Positions 7,419-14,949 of a stretch of DNA of 18,354 nt are shown piece by piece. Source of the DNA: an uncultured Clostridia bacterium (GTDB taxonomy: Bacteria; Bacillota; Clostridia; Christensenellales; UBA1242); contig CALVUB010000007.1 in assembly GCA_944363385.1 (NCBI GenBank), forward strand, positions 1 through 18,354, read 5' to 3'. The position numbers and the translations under genes are program-made. The notes beneath the pieces are model-generated. The model did no database searches, had not been told where the DNA came from, and worked only from the letters and a program-made list of their open reading frames with translations. Position 1 is the first letter of the stretch. Each line of letters starts with the position of its first letter.

Positions 7419-8186
7419 TTAAGATTTAGCAAATTTTTCACATAAAACTTTGTCGGCTTGCAAAATTTCACAGTAACGATATTTTACAAGTGAAGAAAGC
7501 GTTTGACCAGAGGTGATTGTTATCCCGCTACACAATTTTTGTAAGGTGTTTGTAAGATTGTCAAGTGCTTTTGTTAGCACCTTTAAACCTTCTATCTCTT
7601 CAAATAAAATTTTGTAATCTGATACAATGGTGTTTATGTTTGAAAAGGCGGAATTGATTGCAAGGCGTGCAGAGATTTCGTTATAAACATTGGTGTCAAG
7701 GCTTAGGGCAATGTCAAACAACAATCGATAAGCATTTTCATGTGCGTTTAAAGCTTTTTGCAAAACTTTTTTCTCTTCGCTGTCAAGGCTTAGCGAAATT
7801 GATATTTGCGGGACAGAAAACTCTATAACATATGCCTTAATGTTTTGGTTTTGTTCAATACTATTTCTGACCAACTCGGCATCACTTTTGTTTAGATAGG
7901 CTGAACTTATCACATAAAAACCATCTTCTTGTTCAAGCACAAAACCGCCACTGCCAATTTTTCGATAATCACTTGCCAAGCTTTCAGCGCCAAGATTTGT
8001 AGGTGAGCGTGCAAGAGAAATCGCATAGACTGAAAGAGAATTTGAAGACAGAGAAGTTGAGGTTTTTTCAGTTGGTGAAATCAAAAGCATTGAAAGAAAA
8101 TTTGCGCAAATCAAAAGCGCAACAAAAAGCAGACATATCATGATGCCTATCAAGATTTTTTTTACATTTTTTGCTATTTTTGGCAT
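7419..8186 (-). CDS. Membrane-anchored protein with SPOR-like domain
   Basis: A 255-residue protein of unknown specific function. A basic N-terminus precedes one strong transmembrane helix (about 10-36), followed by a Ser/Thr-rich linker. Residues 52-124 look like a SPOR-type fold: VYAISLAR opens a strand, GGFVLEQEDGFYVISSAYL resembles the central strands, and DAELVRNSIEQ the following helix. SPOR domains bind denuded peptidoglycan at division or sporulation septa, so an external, wall-associated role is an inference. The rest (130-255) is mostly predicted helix. There is one ATG candidate start before the helix, with an in-frame TAA two codons upstream. The nearest AAAGG is 16 bases away, so initiation looks weak. 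The gene converges with the SSB-like gene and diverges from groES. Confidence 0.65.
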   Translation of the reverse strand: MPKIAKNVKKILIGIMICLLFVALLICANFLSMLLISPTEKTSTSLSSNSLSVYAISLARSPTNLGAESLASDYRKIGSGGFVLEQEDGFYVISSAYLNKSDAELVRNSIEQNQNIKAYVIEFSVPQISISLSLDSEEKKVLQKALNAHENAYRLLFDIALSLDTNVYNEISARLAINSAFSNINTIVSDYKILFEEIEGLKVLTKALDNLTNTLQKLCSGITITSGQTLSSLVKYRYCEILQADKVLCEKFAKS

Positions 8187-8274
8187 AACTTATTGACTTT
8201 TTCCTTTTAAAAAGTTATCACTTTAATGTATGACAAAATATAGCAAACTATGAGGCAATTTTGGCTTAAATTAT

Positions 8275-8303
8275 TTTGCAATTTGTCTGCAAAGTTGTAT
8301 AAT
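8275..8303 (+). promoter_or_regulatory. Predicted groES-groEL promoter with inverted repeat
   Basis: A -35 (TTTGCA, 8275-8280) lies 17 bases before TATAAT (8298-8303). The -35 is also the left half of an inverted repeat, TTTGCA-N7-TGCAAA (8275-8293), which could be an operator. The CIRCE element that HrcA binds in many Bacillota (TTAGCACTC-N9-GAGTGCTAA) is absent from the whole 8187-8325 gap. Confidence 0.6.
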
Positions 8304-8325
8304 AAAAGGGTAATGGAGGATGAGT

Positions 8326-8610
8326 ATGAAAATTAAACCTTTGTTTGACAGAGTTGTTCTTCTGCCAAAGGAAAATGAAACAGAAACAAAAAGCGGAATT
8401 ATTTTGCCAACCGCCGCTCAAGAAAAATCTCAAATGGCAACTGTTGTTGCTGTTGGAGAAGGCGGTGAAATTGATGGCAAAAAAGTTTCGATTGTTGTTA
8501 AAGAGGGTGACAATGTGCTTTATGCAAAGTATAGTGGCACAGAAATCACGGTTGACGAAAAAAAATATGTTGTTGTGCGCCAAAGTGATATTTTGGCAGT
8601 TATTGAATAA
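8326..8610 (+). CDS. groES: GroES, 10-kDa co-chaperonin
   Basis: GroES caps the GroEL ring and closes the folding chamber in the cytoplasm. The 94 residues match the usual length. IKPLFDRVVLLPKE opens the beta-barrel. ETETKSGIILPTAAQEKS forms the mobile loop with its hydrophobic GIIL contact for GroEL. Then come VVAVGEGG and the closing QSDILAVIE. An in-frame ATG at 8320 directly abuts the GGAGG ribosome binding site (8315-8319), so the ATG at 8326, six bases away, is the better start. groEL follows after nine bases, forming the usual operon. Confidence 0.97.
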   Translation: MKIKPLFDRVVLLPKENETETKSGIILPTAAQEKSQMATVVAVGEGGEIDGKKVSIVVKEGDNVLYAKYSGTEITVDEKKYVVVRQSDILAVIE

Positions 8611-10239
<1,629 letters not shown>

Positions 10240-10267
10240 TTAAGATTTTCTTAAAGCAGAAAAACAA

Positions 10268-10600
10268 TTGAAAAGAAATTTAGATGGCATTGAATATGAA
10301 GTAAATCTTTTTGGTGATATTATTGTTAAAAATGATGCTGATTATATCAAATTGGCACAAAAAGATATCAATAAAATCAAATATTTTCCTTCAGAAAAAT
10401 TTTCAGATGGTTTTACAATCAAACTTTATGATGTGCTAGCGAATTATATAGTTAAAAAAATAAGCTGTCTTTGTCAACAAAAATTAACACGCTCAGAGAT
10501 TGAAAGTTTTCGACAAAAACTTACGCAAGATATTGAGGAGATCAGAAAAGTTATAATTTCTAAGCATGAGGAATATCATATTACTAAAAATGAAAAATAA
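10268..10600 (+). CDS. Short ORF homologous to the middle of the 607-residue WG-like protein; possible remnant
   Basis: A 110-codon ORF of unknown function. It begins with TTG, has no ATG and no clear ribosome binding site, and an in-frame stop lies at 10241-10243. Residues 33-103 align by eye with residues 365-431 of the protein encoded at 11186: DINKIKYFPSEKFSD matches DMSSIVAIPLDHFSD, YIVKKI matches YIKKI, and SKHEEY matches SKQEKY. The first 25 residues (NLDGIEYEVNLFGDIIVKN) look like a last WG-type repeat. It therefore corresponds to one terminal repeat plus the helical domain. Either it is a 5'-truncated copy of a WG-like gene left after groEL, or a small stand-alone version translated by readthrough from groEL. 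The strong terminator right after its stop shows that transcripts end here. Confidence 0.55.
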   Translation: MKRNLDGIEYEVNLFGDIIVKNDADYIKLAQKDINKIKYFPSEKFSDGFTIKLYDVLANYIVKKISCLCQQKLTRSEIESFRQKLTQDIEEIRKVIISKHEEYHITKNEK

Positions 10601-10630
10601 AAAATCGGGAAAAATTTTCCCGATTTTTTT
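10601..10630 (+). terminator. Strong intrinsic terminator after the 110-codon ORF
   Basis: A long perfect hairpin pairs 10601-10613 with 10615-10627; its GC core is TCGGG/CCCGA. A run of seven T follows the core. It starts directly after the TAA at 10598-10600 and probably ends the groES-groEL transcript. A in the left arm and T in the right make it able to work in both directions. Confidence 0.92.
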
Positions 10631-10713
10631 AAATATTTTGATTTCTCTTTTTTACAATTTGTTAGATTAAGAAAAGTAAAATAAAAAAATCACAATAAAA
10701 TTTAAAAAAGGTA

Positions 10714-10741
10714 TTGACAAATTATAATATTGAATTATAAT
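10714..10741 (+). promoter_or_regulatory. Near-consensus promoter of the 68-residue protein gene
   Basis: TTGACA (10714-10719) and TATAAT (10736-10741) both match the housekeeping sigma consensus exactly, with a 16-base spacer. This is the best promoter in the window. The leader to the ATG at 10826 would be about 75-80 bases and holds AAAGGAG (10812-10818). Between the preceding terminator and this promoter (10631-10713) I see only AT-rich sequence. Confidence 0.85.
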
Positions 10742-10825
10742 AAATCTATAATGTATTATCTGAAGCTTAACTTGCTTGCAAAGGTGTGGTTGATGGTAAA
10801 TTTATAACATTAAAGGAGAAAAAAT

Positions 10826-11032
10826 ATGAGTAAAAAATTTAAAAAATGCCCAAACCCAAACTTTCCATTTAGAAGAAATCCTAGTGATGAAGGATCTTAT
10901 GTAGAAGATAAAAGTGAAAGTCCTGACCTCACCTTGGTTGAAAGAGATGGAAAGACGTATCTTAGAGTCAATGACACAGACGAACTTATTGAAGTTTGTG
11001 AAGTTGCCATTCTTGATGAAGAAGAAAAGTAA
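10826..11032 (+). CDS. Small acidic protein of unknown function
   Basis: A 68-residue protein that I do not recognise. The first 17 residues are basic and Pro/Asn/Phe-rich (KKFKKCPNPNFPFRR). The rest is strongly acidic, with a plausible three-strand beta segment, LTLVERDGKTYLRVND and ELIEVCEVAIL, ending in DEEEK. It has no signal peptide or membrane segment, so it should be cytoplasmic. Translation signals are excellent (AAAGGAG, seven bases before ATG), as is its promoter, which argues that it is real and possibly abundant. It has its own transcript between the 110-codon ORF and the WG-like gene, and a functional link to the latter is only suggested by adjacency. Confidence 0.7.
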   Translation: MSKKFKKCPNPNFPFRRNPSDEGSYVEDKSESPDLTLVERDGKTYLRVNDTDELIEVCEVAILDEEEK

Positions 11033-11095
11033 AAAACAAAAGTGGTTTTTAAAAACCTCTTAAAAAAAGCTTTTTACCAAATTTAGCCAAACCTC

Positions 11096-11122
11096 TTGAC
11101 AAATTGAGGTGAGAGGTATAAT
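11096..11122 (+). promoter_or_regulatory. Promoter of the WG-like gene with overlapping inverted repeat
   Basis: TTGACA (11096-11101) and TATAAT (11117-11122) are both consensus but only 15 bases apart, a short spacer. An inverted repeat ACCTC-N10-GAGGT (11091-11110) overlaps the -35, and CCTCT/AGAGG (11092-11096 and 11112-11116) is a second possible pairing. A repressor could bind here. Confidence 0.7.
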
Positions 11123-11144
11123 AGAATTATTATTGATTAAAAGG

Positions 11145-11172
11145 GAAAAGTTATCCACAAAACTTTTCCACA
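11145..11172. promoter_or_regulatory. DnaA-box-like sequences in a leader hairpin
   Basis: TTATCCACA (11151-11159) is a perfect match to the classical DnaA box. TTTTCCACA (11164-11172), 13 bases on, differs at one position. The same stretch forms an inverted repeat GAAAAGTT-N8-AACTTTTC (11145-11152 and 11161-11168) just upstream of the ribosome binding site. Either DnaA control or a leader RNA hairpin could explain it. Confidence 0.4.
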
Positions 11173-11185
11173 AAAAGGAGGGAAC

Positions 11186-13009
11186 ATGATAGTTAAAACG
11201 GTAAAGAAAGGAAGAAAGTATTATTTGGAAGATTCAGATAGATTTCTTCATGGGGGGTATGATGAGGTAGGATATATCCAAGAAGGATTTTTTGTAGTAA
11301 AAATAGATAACAAATATTACTATGTTGATGAAGAAAAATGCCAACTACATGACGGCGAAAATGGCGAAGGTTATGATTATGCATGTGGCTTCTGTGGAGG
11401 ATTTGGCATAGTGAGAAAAGCTGGCAAATGGTATTATATTGACAAAGACTTCAAGCTACATGGAAATGGGTATAGTAATATTAACTCCACAGAAATAGAT
11501 GGGAAGAAACAATATTTTAGTGAAGGATTTGGCATAGTAGAAAATGAAGGCAAATTCTATTATATTGATAATAAAGACTTTAATCTGCATGGTAAAGGGT
11601 ATAAAAATATATGGCCTTTTAGTGAAGGTTTTGCTGTAGTGGAGAAATTTAACGAGAGCAAAGGTGTACAGCAATGTTTTGTTGATAAAAATTTCAAAGA
11701 ATATGGCAGATTTGATGAGGCATGCTCTTTTTACGAAGATCTAGCTCCAGTAAAGAAAAATGGCAAGTGGTATTTTGTTGATAAAAATTTCAAACTTCAT
11801 GGCAAAGGCTATGATGATGTAGGTCATTTCCACGAAGGTTTTGCTAAAGTAAAGCGAGGCGGCAAATGGTATTTTGTTGATAAAAATTTCAAACATCATG
11901 GCAGATTGTTAGGTTATGATTATGCATATAATTTCCATGAGGGATTTGCTGTGGTTTTGACAGGTGGCAAATTCTATTTTGTAGATAATGAAAATTTCAA
12001 ACTGCATGGCGAAGGCTATACTGGTGTAGGTCATTTTAAAGGAGGTTTTGCCCGAGTAAAGAAAAATGGCAAGTGGTATTTTGTCGATAAAAATTTCAAA
12101 CTGCATGGCAAAGGCTATGATGAAGCAGGGGATTTCGATAATGGCAGAGCAGAAGTCAAGATAGGTAATCGCATCTATGTAATAGATGAGGATTTTTATA
12201 GAATTGGAATTGAGTCCCTTCCACCATATCGAACAAAGTTATTAAAAAAGGAGGACTATTTAACAGAAGTTAAAAACGATATGTCCTCAATCGTTGCCAT
12301 ACCATTAGACCACTTTTCTGATGATGAGTTTGTTAACACCCTTACAAAAACTGTGAAAGGGATTTATATTAAAAAAATAGAGGGAATCTCTTATAAGCTC
12401 TCTGAGGAAGAAAAGAAGGCTATTGTCAGCGAAGCAACACGGACTTTGAAACTAATACAATCAAAGCAAGAGAAATATCAAAAAGTACAACAAGAAAAAG
12501 AAGAAAGAAAACAAAAACTAGAAGAAGCGCGAAAAAGCCAAGAAGATGCAGAACGAAAAAGGAACAAAGAAATCAAACAGCAAAATGAAAATTTGATCAA
12601 ACAATTGGAAGATAAAGTGTTTGCTGGCGACTCAAAATCTGCTGACACCGCTGACATTAAAGTTTTAAAACCTGTAGAAGAGGTTGAAGAACCTAAAACT
12701 GTCAAGGAGGAAACTGTGGCAGAGGTGGCAGTTGAGGAAGTGAAACCTACTGAAAAAGACAGTGTTGTGGTTGAGAAAAAACGAAAGATTGATGCTGATA
12801 AAATCAACGATGTTAGTGAAGTATTGCGCAATTATTATCAAGGTCTTTTATATAATAAGGGCACTCCAACTGAAGAGGAGATCAATAAAATAGAAAATTA
12901 TATAAGAAAAAATAACAAAATTATTAAAAGCGACCCAGTGCTTGACTTTCTTAGAAATAACATACGACAGTTTTTGTGTGACCTTGGGTCTGATGAAAAA
13001 CACGAATAA
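11186..13009 (+). CDS. WG-like aromatic repeat protein with coiled coil and C-terminal domain
   Basis: A 607-residue cytoplasmic protein (no signal or membrane segment) of unknown function. Residues 7-348 hold about ten repeats of 33-42 residues of the form KNGKWYFVDKNFKLHGKGY, then D-VGHFHEGFAKVK. This fits the WG (beta-propeller-like) repeat pattern, but WY or FY replaces the WG pair and an LHG motif is added. Residues 349-431 form a helical domain shared with the ORF at 10268. A charged coiled coil (about 426-480), an acidic Val/Glu/Pro-rich linker (490-530) and a helical C-terminus (535-607) follow. The repeats may be a binding surface for proteins or cell-envelope parts. AAGGAGG lies four bases before the ATG, a little close. 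The gene is alone on its transcript, with its own promoter and terminator. Repeats 5 and 8 are almost identical in DNA, showing recent internal duplication. Confidence 0.8.
   Translation: MIVKTVKKGRKYYLEDSDRFLHGGYDEVGYIQEGFFVVKIDNKYYYVDEEKCQLHDGENGEGYDYACGFCGGFGIVRKAGKWYYIDKDFKLHGNGYSNINSTEIDGKKQYFSEGFGIVENEGKFYYIDNKDFNLHGKGYKNIWPFSEGFAVVEKFNESKGVQQCFVDKNFKEYGRFDEACSFYEDLAPVKKNGKWYFVDKNFKLHGKGYDDVGHFHEGFAKVKRGGKWYFVDKNFKHHGRLLGYDYAYNFHEGFAVVLTGGKFYFVDNENFKLHGEGYTGVGHFKGGFARVKKNGKWYFVDKNFKLHGKGYDEAGDFDNGRAEVKIGNRIYVIDEDFYRIGIESLPPYRTKLLKKEDYLTEVKNDMSSIVAIPLDHFSDDEFVNTLTKTVKGIYIKKIEGISYKLSEEEKKAIVSEATRTLKLIQSKQEKYQKVQQEKEERKQKLEEARKSQEDAERKRNKEIKQQNENLIKQLEDKVFAGDSKSADTADIKVLKPVEEVEEPKTVKEETVAEVAVEEVKPTEKDSVVVEKKRKIDADKINDVSEVLRNYYQGLLYNKGTPTEEEINKIENYIRKNNKIIKSDPVLDFLRNNIRQFLCDLGSDEKHE
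11204..12229 (+). repeat. Ten in-frame WG-like repeats inside the 607-residue protein gene
   Basis: Coding repeats of about 100-126 bases. Protein boundaries are roughly 7-39, 40-77, 78-119, 120-153, 154-190, 191-223, 224-258, 259-292, 293-325 and a partial 326-348. The fourth and fifth repeats are the most diverged in their aromatic core. DNA positions 11756-11817 and 12062-12123 (repeats 5 and 8) match at 60 of 62 bases, with two other repeats between them. Confidence 0.8.
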
Positions 13010-13010
13010 A

Positions 13011-13037
13011 AAATCCACAATTTTGTGGATTTTTTTT
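13011..13037. terminator. Bidirectional terminator between the WG-like and SDR genes
   Basis: A 9-bp stem AAATCCACA/TGTGGATTT (13011-13019 and 13024-13032) with an ATTT loop is flanked by A on the left and T on the right. It can serve both convergent genes. Its right side overlaps the last codon and stop of the SDR gene. Confidence 0.9.
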
Positions 13038-13803
13038 ACTTTGTCTTGTAAAAGATTTTGGTCAGCACTTTCAGCACCATTTGCTTTGGAAAAAACTTCT
13101 GCACCTGCCACATCATTTTGTTGCGTGCTCCCATAACATATTGTGGCTTAAGGCGTTTTTTGGCAATTATTTTGGTTATAATTCTTATGGCTTTGTCAAG
13201 GCTCATCCTTTTGTCTTGCGCTTCGTCTATTTTTTTTGCAGAAAGAGCTATGGCTTCTTTGTAACGCTCGTTTGTTGCAAAATTTTTTACGCGGTTTTTG
13301 GTAAATTCAGTCTTAATGTCGCAAGGACAGATGGCGGTAACTTGAATCTGTGTTTGGCTAAGCTCCATTCTCAAACAATCACTAAGCATGCTGAGTGCCG
13401 ACTTGCTTGAGCAGTAGAAAGCTCGAAAAGGCAAAGGGAAAAGGGCGCAGGCCGACGAAATATTGATGATTTTGCCATGCTCTGCCATAAGCGGTATGGC
13501 GCATTGAAGCACAAAAGTTGCGCCAATCACATTGACCTCATATTCTTTTTTTAGCTCCTCTTCTTTTGTAAGTTCAATTGCGCCAGAAAGACCAAAGCCA
13601 GCATTATTTATAAGAATGTCAATTTTTCCAACCTTTTGACCAATTTCTTCAAAAACCTTGGTTAGTTTTGCCTTGTCCGTCACATCGCAAGGATAGTCAT
13701 CATCAGACCTGCTTATGCCAATCACAATGTCACCTTTTTCTTTATAAAAATTTTTCAGCGCCTTGCCAATTCCGCTTGACGCACCAGTGATTACAATATT
13801 CAT
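13036..13803 (-). CDS. Short-chain dehydrogenase/reductase (SDR)
   Basis: A 255-residue classical SDR oxidoreductase. The Rossmann NAD(P)-binding motif TGASSGIG is at 6-13, SRS at 31-33 suggests NADP preference, and NNAG is at 66-69. The catalytic tetrad is Asn91, Ser116 or Ser117, Tyr130 and Lys134 (YCSSK). The PCDIKTEF segment corresponds to the PG loop. The basic and hydrophobic C-terminal tail resembles SDRs that associate with membranes. The substrate cannot be told. The ATG at 13801-13803 is chosen because AAGGAG lies seven bases upstream and the protein then starts directly at the first strand (MNIVITG). The open frame extends upstream to 13857, but that adds 18 residues unlike the family. 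Confidence 0.9.
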   Translation of the reverse strand: MNIVITGASSGIGKALKNFYKEKGDIVIGISRSDDDYPCDVTDKAKLTKVFEEIGQKVGKIDILINNAGFGLSGAIELTKEEELKKEYEVNVIGATFVLQCAIPLMAEHGKIINISSACALFPLPFRAFYCSSKSALSMLSDCLRMELSQTQIQVTAICPCDIKTEFTKNRVKNFATNERYKEAIALSAKKIDEAQDKRMSLDKAIRIITKIIAKKRLKPQYVMGARNKMMWQVQKFFPKQMVLKVLTKIFYKTK

Positions 13804-13833
13804 CAAATTTCTCCTTATTGTTTTTATAAAATT

Positions 13834-13861
13834 AGTATATAATAAAAATGTAAACATTCAA
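13834..13861 (-). promoter_or_regulatory. Predicted SDR gene promoter
   Basis: On the minus strand, TTGAAT (13861-13856) and TATACT (13839-13834) are separated by 16 bases, about 30 bases before the SDR start codon. It lies back to back with the promoter of the divergent membrane protein gene. Confidence 0.5.
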
Positions 13862-13867
13862 AATAAT

Positions 13868-13896
13868 TTGACTAAATTTTTATTTTTAACTATACT
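13868..13896 (+). promoter_or_regulatory. Predicted promoter of the SHOCT membrane protein gene
   Basis: TTGACT (13868-13873) and TATACT (13891-13896) are 17 bases apart. The expected transcription start (about 13903) falls in or next to the AAAGGAG ribosome binding site (13901-13907), so the leader would be only about ten bases. Confidence 0.55.
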
Positions 13897-13913
13897 ATTT
13901 AAAGGAGTAATTT

Positions 13914-14411
13914 ATGAACACCACCAAAAAATGGCTCTTGATTATTTCAACAATTTTCATGCTTGCTGGCATTAGTTACGATATATTTTATGTGGTAACA
14001 TTTTTTCAAACACCTGCCTCTATCAGACCAGCGCTTTTCTATGTGATTTATGAAATCATTGCCATTGTCTTTTTGCTTACAGCTGTCATTTTGCTTATTT
14101 ACACTTTGTGGGGGAATGGCAAACATTTTCGAGAAAGATATCGATATTTTGTTACCTCGCTTATCATTTCAATTTGCCTAAACCTTTTTTCAGTTTCAAC
14201 AATTTTGATGATAATTTCAATTTATTTCAACGATTCGGTTTTTGTGTTTCCAGACAGACAAGCAAAACCACAAGATAAAAATGTTGTCGATGTTTCGCCT
14301 GAAGGCACACCGAGCGAGAAGGAAATGAAAATTCAAGCCCTTCGTAAAATGAAAGAAGAAGGCAAAATTTCAGAACAAGAATTTCAAGAAGAACTTTTAA
14401 AACTGCTATAA
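13914..14411 (+). CDS. Three-helix membrane protein with C-terminal SHOCT domain
   Basis: A 165-residue protein of unknown function. Three hydrophobic segments (about 7-29, 41-66 and 79-105) make it an integral membrane protein. A polar linker with Pro, Asp and Lys leads to a short helical C-terminus, SEKEMKIQALRKMKEEGKIS and EQEFQEELLKLL (134-165). This matches the SHOCT pattern: a leucine-rich helix, a turn at Gly and a TEEEF-like second helix. SHOCT domains are thought to mediate oligomerisation. By the positive-inside rule the loop after helix 2 (NGKHFRERYRY) is cytoplasmic, which would put the N-terminus in the cytoplasm as well and the SHOCT tail outside; the topology is uncertain. The start has AAAGGAG six bases upstream. 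It is convergent with tadA, sharing a terminator. Confidence 0.75.
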   Translation: MNTTKKWLLIISTIFMLAGISYDIFYVVTFFQTPASIRPALFYVIYEIIAIVFLLTAVILLIYTLWGNGKHFRERYRYFVTSLIISICLNLFSVSTILMIISIYFNDSVFVFPDRQAKPQDKNVVDVSPEGTPSEKEMKIQALRKMKEEGKISEQEFQEELLKLL

Positions 14412-14439
14412 AAAAGGGAAGAGTCATCTCTTCCTTTTT
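14411..14439. terminator. Bidirectional terminator between SHOCT gene and tadA
   Basis: The stem GGAAGAG/CTCTTCC (14417-14423 and 14428-14434) has a TCAT loop, five T on the right and five A on the left. The tadA stop codon (TGA, minus strand 14426-14424) lies in the loop, so both genes end within the hairpin. Confidence 0.88.
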
Positions 14440-14870
14440 GTTTGAAAAAAGTTGCTTAGCATGGCAGAAATTTCTTCTTCATAAGTTTGGTCAAATTCTA
14501 TCTCAGTATGGTGATTAAGACGATTGCTTTTTAAAATTTGCTCGCATAAATTTTCGCCTGAAGTTTTTTCTTGACAGCCAAAAACCAGTTTTTTGATTCT
14601 GGCATTGGCAATCGCTCCTGCACACATAGGGCAAGGCTCAAGCGTCACATAAAGTTCGCACTCCTCAAGTCGCCAAGACTTGAGTTTTCGGCAAGCCTTG
14701 CCAATTGCAACAATTTCTGCGTGCTTTAATGCATTTTGGCTTTTTTCGCGACAATTTTGCCCGCGTGAGATAATTTTGCCATTCTTTACTACAACAGCGC
14801 CAATTGGCACTTCATCTTCTTTAAGGGCTTTTTGGGCTTCTTTAAGCGCCTCTTCCATAAAATTTTTCAT
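14424..14870 (-). CDS. tadA: TadA, tRNA-specific adenosine-34 deaminase
   Basis: TadA converts adenosine to inosine at the wobble position of tRNA-Arg(ACG), allowing it to read CGU, CGC and CGA. The 148 residues match the family. Zinc and catalytic residues are His50 and Glu52 (HAE) and Cys80 and Cys83 (EPCPMCAGAI). Substrate-pocket motifs DEVPIGAVVV (19-28) and ARIKKLVFGC (90-99) are present, and NHHTEIEF and the final helix complete the fold. Free cytidine or guanine deaminases share the zinc motif, but these surrounding motifs are TadA-like. The ATG at 14868-14870 has an in-frame TAA two codons before it, so it is the first possible start. AAGG is only one base away, hence initiation looks weak. 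Confidence 0.92.
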   Translation of the reverse strand: MKNFMEEALKEAQKALKEDEVPIGAVVVKNGKIISRGQNCREKSQNALKHAEIVAIGKACRKLKSWRLEECELYVTLEPCPMCAGAIANARIKKLVFGCQEKTSGENLCEQILKSNRLNHHTEIEFDQTYEEEISAMLSNFFQTKRKR

Positions 14871-14914
14871 ACCTTAATTTTATAAAAAAATGTTGCTAAA
14901 GTAAAGCATATTTG

Positions 14915-14943
14915 TTGTTTTTTTGACTTTATTGTTGTATAAT
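14915..14943 (+). promoter_or_regulatory. Predicted promoter giving a leaderless CPBP transcript
   Basis: TTGTTT (14915-14920) and a perfect TATAAT (14938-14943) are 17 bases apart. The ATG at 14950 begins seven bases after the -10, where transcription itself should start. No ribosome binding site lies in between (TGAAGA only). A TTGACT at 14923-14928 is too close to TATAAT to pair with it. Confidence 0.55.
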
Positions 14944-14949
14944 TGAAGA

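Noticed and set aside
7419..8186. Classical peptidoglycan-hydrolase or sporulation cortex enzyme (CwlD-like) for the SPOR-like protein
   Set aside because: No amidase or other catalytic motif is visible; only an anchor, a SPOR-like module and helices.
11151..11172. Chromosomal replication origin, from the DnaA-box-like sites
   Set aside because: Only two boxes, no AT-rich unwinding element beside a box cluster, and no dnaA, dnaN or recF nearby.
12478..12831. Minus-strand open frame of 117 codons within the WG-like gene
   Set aside because: It is Ser-rich, antisense to the Glu/Lys coiled coil and lacks a ribosome binding site; a shadow of the real gene.
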